Shown here: positions 58,101 through 64,000 of the stretch, one piece after another
Layout of the letters: the number at the start of each line of letters is the position of its first letter
Numbering within the stretch: position 1 is the first letter of the stretch
Origin: Haliotis asinina
Taxonomy: Eukaryota; Mollusca; Gastropoda; Lepetellida; Haliotidae
Length of the DNA: 64,000 nucleotides
Direction: 5' to 3'
Assembly: GCF_037392515.1 (NCBI RefSeq)
Contig: NC_090290.1
Span: 39,703,753-39,767,752 of the forward strand
Program-made: the position numbers and the translations under genes
The notes under the pieces: model-generated
Database searches by the model: none
What the model was told of the DNA's origin: nothing
The model's input: the letters and a program-made list of their open reading frames with translations, nothing else

Positions 58101-58874
58101 GTGCGAGAAAGGATCGAGACTGCACAGCACAGGATATTGTCTGTTCCTGTGCACGTGCCTCTCGAACATGAAAGATTTAGCCCGCATGGGATGCTCGTGG
58201 ACAACGCAGTGGCCCCATACACTTGCATGTGGTGTCATTCCTGATTTTGACGGTTTTCAAGAAGGTCGTTAAATCACTGAAGACCATTAATTTTGGCAGT
58301 TATCTTGCATCACACACACACTTGTTAGTGATGGTTCCTTGTCGTTTTTTCTTGTTTTCTTTTTGTTTTTGTTTGTTTTGTTTTTTCATATTCAAACTTC
58401 ACGCCATGCACCAATCATCTTTAAAGAGCGATTACTGCAAACAAACAACTATGGTCATAAGTAAGTACAAATGGTGAAACATTCAGTATTCTAATACCGA
58501 CATTGTTTGACTCCGATATATCATCAAATATGTTCAATCGTAAACAAAAAATGAATTCCCCTACATTGATATTGATTCTCTAAATTGCAGATTCAAGCCT
58601 CCTGATACCCTGTTCGTCTATGGTGACTTCATTTGAACGTTGGTCTGCGCCAGTGACCAAGGTTGGGATCCTCGATTGGAGTCAAGACATCAACCACTTG
58701 GAGTGCTCGGACATGTGCTTGAGGGCGCCTGGGTGTTTATACTTTGTCCACGATCAAGGAAGCCGAAAGTGTTTTTTGTACTACAATGTTGTTCGATCCG
58801 GGTTCAAACTAACAGAGAGTGGTAGCGTGTGGAAGAAACTGTTTCATGTTCAGCCGGTTAGGTACTACAGTTAA
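55140..58874 (+). CDS. Secreted ShKT-ShKT-CCP-PAN modular protein, four exons
   Basis: Exons are 55140-55268, 55811-55921, 56834-57016 and 58591-58874 (stop TAA). All junctions are phase 1 with GT/AG signals (GTGAGG, GTAAGT, GTAAGT; TTTCAG, CAACAG, TTTTTCAG, ATTGCAG). Exon 1 is ShKT-like (NCNYWMGIHECVINPQYM, seven Cys). Exon 2 is a second ShKT-like module with five Cys (NCECDFHASRGSC, TTCPRTC). Exon 3 is a CCP/sushi module with four Cys and the family CDSSGTW motif. Exon 4 is a PAN/apple-like domain (LECSDMCLRAPGCLYF) reaching the C-terminus. One module per exon in a single phase is typical of exon-shuffled extracellular proteins. With the signal exon at 36524 the product is 254 residues. The likely role is extracellular binding in matrix, mucus or immunity; the ligand is unknown. 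The ShKT fold alone does not show channel blocking. Confidence 0.82.
56048..56412 (+). repeat. 43-bp minisatellite, about 8.5 copies
   Basis: The unit is CACATCCATCGTTTCGTCAG plus ACACAGTCACCACAATCTCC plus TTT. The unit has no stop in any plus-strand frame, so the array reads open for about 150 codons, but it lies inside the intron between the second ShKT exon and the CCP exon. Confidence 0.92.
56700..56775 (+). repeat. SINE 3' end
   Basis: CGACTCGATTATTTACAGAC through GCTGGAATATTGCTGAGTGC to AAACTCACTTATTC, 60 bp before the CCP exon acceptor. Confidence 0.88.
57080..57240 (-). repeat. SINE, diverged
   Basis: AGCATAAGCATCGGTCGACG through ACATATGCCAAACAGGTCAC to CCAGTTCTAACCCGGATC reversed. 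A further head fragment is near 57280-57310. Confidence 0.7.
57241..58590. other. Last intron of the ShKT gene; nothing else firm
   Basis: A less AT-rich block at 58044-58270 is open in two plus frames but has no recognised domain and no phase-1 splice pair. Confidence 0.45.
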
Positions 58875-60365
58875 GACAGCCTCCCCTCCAAAAAAGACAG
58901 TAAGGGATACAAAACATGACAATGTGTTAGTGAAGAAGTTTGGTTCAGCGCCGTTCGGTCATTGTAATGTAAGAAGAGCGCAGTGCTAGTCTCAGACGTT
59001 TTTGCAGTTATTGTTGTGCTTGCCAACCAAGGAACTCAAACGGGAGAACATGGATGTGAACGTACAAAGTATTGGTTCTGGCATGCAAACGGGATGCAAC
59101 ACTGCAGCGCCTACAACGACGGGGACAAATGTTCTGTCCCCAAGAATGGATTGAATTTTGTTGTTGTTTATTATTCTGGGAGCTTTAGGACGTTAGGTTT
59201 TGTTTTCGGAACAGTTCTGTCTCTGGTAGACTTGTTTAAATGTTCAATCGGTCATTACATGTCAATTTCACGATCCTCTGCTGTTTTGGAGAGTATGTTA
59301 TTGTCAAAATGGTTCTTTGATACGTTTGCATGTACTTTCATGGAGGGATGTATGGTGGCGATCGATCTGCGATTTTATTTAGAAAATGAATATGACGTTC
59401 TGCAGAGACAATCTATGTCACGAAACATATATTGTGTGTAGACATTTACAGCTGCAAATCTAAAAAAATATCAAGTCTTCGTACAAATTCGCGGGTTATC
59501 GTGACAATATCGAATGTTATGTGTTAGTATGTGTGTATTTGTTCAACGAAGTGACTTTAGACAGTCTTGTGTTTTGGTATCAAAACAAAATATTTGTTTG
59601 CACCACGCGCAATTTCCTTTGCTAGGTGTCTCTTCCAACAAAATGTAGAAAGAGGGAAACATGTCTGTATATTTGCTTGGTTGACATCAGAATAAAAGTC
59701 ATAGCTTAATTATTGTGTATGTAAAACATTAAAATGGAGTCAGCCAGGAAGTTAGGTGCTGACCTTCCATTAGGAGATATGTCGATTAAGGTAACATCAG
59801 GTAATGACTGTTAAGCACAGCAATTAACATGTAATCAGTTGAAGCTATTGTTGCAAATGTCAGTTCGGTTATTCATTAAACACATTGTTGAAACCCATGA
59901 TATAATGAAAGCAGTGTTCACGTTACACCAGTTACAAGGTAAACTTCATTGTGCAAAGAAATATGACTGTATGAGTTGTTATACAGTCCAACAAAAGACC
60001 GTTTCACTATTGATTGCGAAGTATTTGAACATGACCAACAAAATGTTGTTTGCGTGAGCGTCCTCGGTGAGGTAAAAAATCAGAAGACGAGATAGTACAA
60101 CTGGAACGAGGTGCATTTGACAACACGATAACAATGACTGAATTGTACATCGTGTACTTAGTCTAGTATAGTCACTTGGCGTTATGTATAGTAGATTACC
60201 TCAGTACAGGCTAACGAACAACAATATATACGACACTCATTCGTGCGATAGTTTGAAAATGGCCACTTACGCTGTCAACACAACATGTTTGATTGCATTG
60301 CTTGTTGTTCAAAGCTACTCGAAACAATTATTCAGAGCTATACGCCGTCACAGCAATTGCAGAAT
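58875..60365. other. Probable 3' UTR of the ShKT gene, then no gene seen
   Basis: An open stretch at ~59010-59440 includes GCERTKYWFWHANGMQHC after an acceptor-like TTTTTGCAG (59008). It follows the TAA at 58874, so it is either UTR or an alternative exon. No further gene is seen up to 60365. Confidence 0.4.
59691..59696 (+). promoter_or_regulatory. Possible poly(A) signal AATAAA
   Basis: It is a canonical hexamer about 820 bp downstream of the ShKT gene stop. Assignment to that gene is inferred from position only. Confidence 0.35.
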
Positions 60366-60369
60366 AATC

Positions 60370-60760
60370 ACGGAAATATTTCCTTTTAGTCAGTCAATGC
60401 ATTATTGACAAACTACCTGAATCCCACGCTGATTTCCGAAGGAACTGTTCAACCCCTGATCAAATCTCTACTTTATATGTATTAAGTAAAAATGTTAGCT
60501 TTGTGTTGATCGTTCTAAATTGGGACATTGTGTCACAAAAATTCATGTGTTCGTTATGACGGGCTGCGCCAGGGATGCATGTTTAGTCCTGATCTATTTT
60601 CCTTTTTCATCAATGAATTTGTTGCACTTTGAAATTCTTAATTTTGGTGAAATTAGTAAACAAATGTTCCCTTATTTAGCAGAGCTTCTGATACTTAACT
60701 TTGCTGACGATATAATATTAAATCTTGGACTACAAACTCACCTAAATATATAGAGAAAGT
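60370..60760 (+). pseudogene. Non-LTR reverse transcriptase fragment
   Basis: DKLPESHADFRRNCSTPDQI matches the AGFRxGxSTxDQI block, YDGLRQGCMFSPDLFSFFIN matches the LRQGCxxSPxLF block, and FADDIILNLGLQTHLN carries the FADD active site. The blocks lie in different frames and the distance from block to block is shorter than normal. This is a dead fragment of a jockey/RTE-type LINE, not obviously the same family as the 18.5-kb LINE. Confidence 0.8.
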
Positions 60761-60971
60761 ATAAACTTCTGTCCCAAAGAAACGATACCACCGGTTTGCA
60801 ACGACATAAGATGAAAACAGAACAATAGACACGGTTACATTTGGTGTTATTCTTTTGATAAATCATTTCTCAATATCTGTAAAAGAATTCATTTCAGTCA
60901 CATTTGAACACTGAATTAAAGATGGGTGGTACTAATCAGAGAAACAATATGAAAAGCGTCTCAAAGTCAAG

Positions 60972-61995
60972 TCAGTAGCGGGTATGTCCACCGTCAGCCT
61001 CAATTCACGCCAGAACACGCTTGCGGACTGCTGACGTCAAACGTCTGATGACGTTCGCAGTGATGCGTTGCCATTCCCCGAGAAGATACCGTTACAAAAG
61101 TCCTGAACGTTGTCTGGGGGCACAGGACAACTTTGGATTTGCCGATCGAGGTGGTCCCATACGTTTTCGATGGGATTCATGTCCGGTGAATATGCGGGCC
61201 ATGGCAAAACCTGTATGTTGGCGTCGTTAAGGAGGTCCTGTGTCAATCTTGCTGTGTGTGGCCTTGCATTGTCCTGCTGGAAAATGATTCCACGAGGATG
61301 TTGCTGAAGAAAGGGCACCACAACAGGTTGTTCGATGTCATCACGATAACGTTGGGCATTCAGATTTCCCCGAATTACGAAAACCTTGTCTTGACGTCAC
61401 CATATATGCCACCCTAAACCATTAACCCTCCACCTCCAAACGGCCGGACGTGATGAACACAGTTAGGCGCCAAACGTTCACCACCTCTTCGGTAAAGAAA
61501 CTGCCGTCCATAGTTTCTGAAGACGAGGAATCTGCTTTCATCCGAGAACAGAACACGTGCCCAGTCACGACGTTGCCAGCGTCGGACTCGCCTGGCCAAC
61601 ATCGATCTATCGCGCCGATGTCGAGGCGTAAGGAGCGGTCCGCAGTAGGGATGACGGGGCCGGCTACCATACTGCCGTAGTCTCCTGTAGACAGTCTGTC
61701 GACTGATCCGGTGACCCAGTGCTGTAGCCGCCGTGGACGTCGCCGTTGCGGTGCGGTTCCCCAGGTGAATTACCCGGATGTAACGATCTTCACCGAGTGT
61801 GGTAACAGTAACCGTTACTCGTGGTATTCCACTCCTGGGCTTGTCTGAGGTGTGACCTGTCTGTCGTAGCCGCTGCATCAGTCTGGTGATGGTGATGCGT
61901 GCCCAGCCCAACCTTCTGGCGACGAAAACGTGTGTCGTTCCTTGTTGGATCATTCCAGAGGCTCTCTCTCTTTCTATGGCTGTCAAACGTGGCAT
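60972..61995 (-). mobile_element. Tc1 transposase, nearly whole
   Basis: ATG at 61995 begins MPRLTAIERERASGMIQQGT. It has two helix-turn-helix parts, the first Asp in FSDESRF, GGGLMV, the second Asp in FQQDNARPHTARL, the catalytic Glu in PDMNPIENVWD, and the usual C-terminus ending GGHTRY before TGA at 60972-60974. Its length (~341 codons) is normal for Tc1 and all three DD34E residues are present. Breaks seen are a TAG in place of the Trp codon after LMV (~61420), a frame shift soon after (~61400), another frame shift near 61045, and a TGA near the C-terminus (~61010). Terminal inverted repeats were not found. Confidence 0.9.
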
Positions 61996-62049
61996 GTCTT
62001 GTGTTCTTTTTGTTGTTGTGATATCAACGTTTTTATGCACGTGCAGAAC

Positions 62050-63345
62050 TTACTAAAGCGGGAAACTTCACTTTCACGAAATTTACCTTTTTCCCGGAAG
62101 TGGTAAAGTGTTCCCGGTATTTTCCATCAAATACGGTCTGTTTGGGATATGCAGTGCCAATTGGCATGTTTTTGTACCCCCAAAAATCACTTAGTAATAA
62201 ACTAATTTGAAAAATTTGGTATCGTTCCTTTTGGACACTTGTTTACTAACAAATGAAAATATCTGTAAATTTGGGGGAAAGAGCTATGGTCAGTGAACGT
62301 AGAAAAACAGAGACTAATAAAAATATAAGGATTTGTGTGTGGTGTAAAGGATGTATGAAATACACATTGTCTGTACATTTCCTCAATATCCTGAAAAGTC
62401 TCTTGTACCATGGTACTTAGTGAAACCACCGGAAATTGCATCTTTTCTTTATTCAAAACATCTAAGCTAATTAACTAATGCATGCACATATTATATAGTT
62501 TTCAATGTAACTGATGCAACACTGCATGCGGCATCGGACTGTGAGAGTTATTGTATATTTTGTTATGTGCGTATGATTGATGGTGGGGGGGTGGGGGGGT
62601 TGGGGGGGGTGGTGGTGGTGAAGAATACACGAAATTCTTCAGATTCGTCTATAGAATTTTGCATACTTTGCAAATGTATGGTGCCCAAATGTGTATTGAA
62701 ATGCTGAAAATATACTGAAAGGAAGGAGAAAAGTGCAAGAAAAAGGAGCATTAAAACATCTCTCTCATTTAAACGTTCAGATGATAATAACTGAATATAT
62801 TATGTTCACATCCTGAAAATGCAATGTAACACTGCACACATATTTGCCTAACTGTATTCCTATTCCTGTTTCTAATATCAGTTTGTGGAATGATTCCGTT
62901 TCTGCGGCAGGTGATTTTATAATTTTAGAAGCTGAATGTTATGATTTTCAAAAGAGAATGTTGATAATAGTACTGAAGAACTCGTCTAGGTCTTGTCATC
63001 GCACCGGTGCTTGCTTGGATCCATTTGATGAACGTCAAGAATGAGTTTGTTTTAGACGTGCAATGGATCATGAGTTGTAGCTATTATACGTTGTAATTTG
63101 TATGTGAATTGTTGTATTTACTATGCTTGGTGAGCCAAAAAATATCATAGCATTTGGTATCACCCAGAAACAATTTCATATCCTCCTAAATGCAACATTA
63201 GTGTCTTAAGTCGTCGTGATTAGACCATACCAAAAACTAAATTAATGTGGCTATCCTTGGACTGTAGATGAAATGCGTTTTATTTAAAAAAACCCGTTGT
63301 CTTTAAAAGCCATTTATCGTGACATTAAGCAGCATCAGGCAGATA
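62050..63345. other. No gene seen; G-rich tract
   Basis: 62583-62619 is a run of four or more G-tracts of six to eight bases (GGTGGGGGGGTGGGGGGG and so on), a strong G-quadruplex candidate on the plus strand. The rest is AT-rich without exons. Confidence 0.6.
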
Positions 63346-63349
63346 TAAC

Positions 63350-63740
63350 ACGAGTCTATGAACGTAAATACGTTAAATAAAGCAATGTAAATAAAAATAC
63401 TCGGTACATCAACCTAACAGCTTCTCTAAGCTAAACATGTGTGCAAAGGATAGAGAGAGCAGGAGCTAGAGGCATTGTTTATTATCATACATTGCCATTA
63501 TATTATAATTTAGTTAAACATTATACACAATAAAAAGGATAACTTTATCTCATCTGATAAATGTATATACGTTGAATAAATTAAAGTAAATAAACAACAC
63601 CCCTACATCAATATATCAATAGCTTCTCTAAGCTTGCGTGAGAGAGAGAGAGAGGGGGGGAGAGATGGAAGAGAGTTATTATCTATCACATAATTTACAA
63701 AAAATACACACAATCAAAATAATAAACTTTATCTCTTTAT
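63350..63740 (+). repeat. Diverged ~195-bp tandem duplication
   Basis: AGCTTCTCTAAGCT, GTAAATAAA and AACTTTATCTC-type words recur in the same order in ~63350-63550 and ~63560-63740. A GA/G simple run lies at 63640-63665. 63741-64000 holds no recognisable gene. Confidence 0.6.
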
Positions 63741-64000
63741 TTAGATCCACTGTAAATTAGTAACGTGTGTGACAGCAATCAGTTCCTTTTGTCGGCTGTT
63801 ATGAACAGCGAGTTGATGCTTGGAGCCCTGCAATATATCCTGCTCCTAAAGCTGGCCTCAAATCCACCCAGGTTAGAATAGAGACTCGTCATACAGCATA
63901 CCTGTAGGGATGAGTTAAATGAACGTAACTTAGTTAAAGTGCAGTGGTAATCGATAACTATTATTTGCATTGATCTCATGGAAAACATTGCAATGAGTAT

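Overview
The window looks like nuclear DNA of a marine gastropod, most likely an abalone (Haliotis) or a close relative. Three things suggest this: genes split by GT-AG introns, protein domains typical of molluscs, and many copies of a ~270-bp SINE with an ACTC-repeat tail that I recall from Haliotis sequences. The species is inference; the repeats and exon structures are read from the sequence. No rRNA, functional tRNA gene or CRISPR array was seen.

Three host genes can be supported, all on the + strand. (1) At 69-5866 is a large receptor: an upstream exon (69-272), a 1.8-kb intron holding SINEs, and a 3.8-kb exon encoding two somatomedin-B-like modules, a long ectodomain and a secretin/Methuselah-type seven-helix region. 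(2) At 22874-27157 is a complete four-exon gene for a 230-residue secreted PAN/apple plus C-type-lectin protein, including an 18-bp microexon. (3) At 55140-58874 are four phase-1 exons encoding two ShKT-like modules, a CCP/sushi module and a C-terminal PAN domain. A phase-matched signal-peptide exon at 36524-36581 would close it as a 254-residue secreted protein with an 18.6-kb first intron. Genes 2 and 3 look like modular extracellular recognition or matrix proteins built by phase-1 exon shuffling; no shared pathway is shown by the sequence.

The rest is mostly transposon-derived. There are Tc1/mariner relics (6.7-7.7, 35.2-35.9, 47.4-48.2, 54.0 kb), a nearly whole Tc1 copy (61.0-62.0 kb, minus strand), a PIF/Harbinger piece (54.1-54.4 kb), and a Tc1-type MITE (30.3-30.8 kb). 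Also present are a THAP-domain relic (8.3 kb), a relic of an intron-bearing transposase-like family (10.3-13.1 kb), a gutted I/Nimb-like LINE with scattered 3' ends (18.5-21.1, 25.7-26.2, 37.2-37.6 kb), another LINE RT fragment (60.4-60.8 kb), and a 2.3-kb element with long terminal inverted repeats (14.6-16.9 kb).

Sequence-scale structure adds several points. The abundant SINE looks built from both ends of the LINE. A 1-kb, 44-bp-period minisatellite inside the lectin gene appears to come from the LINE 3' region. Fold-back palindromes, a 1.3-kb tandem duplication (40.1-42.6 kb) and a split 0.95-kb segmental duplication (48.3-53.9 kb) complete the picture. Gaps between these contain AT-rich DNA in which I see no gene.
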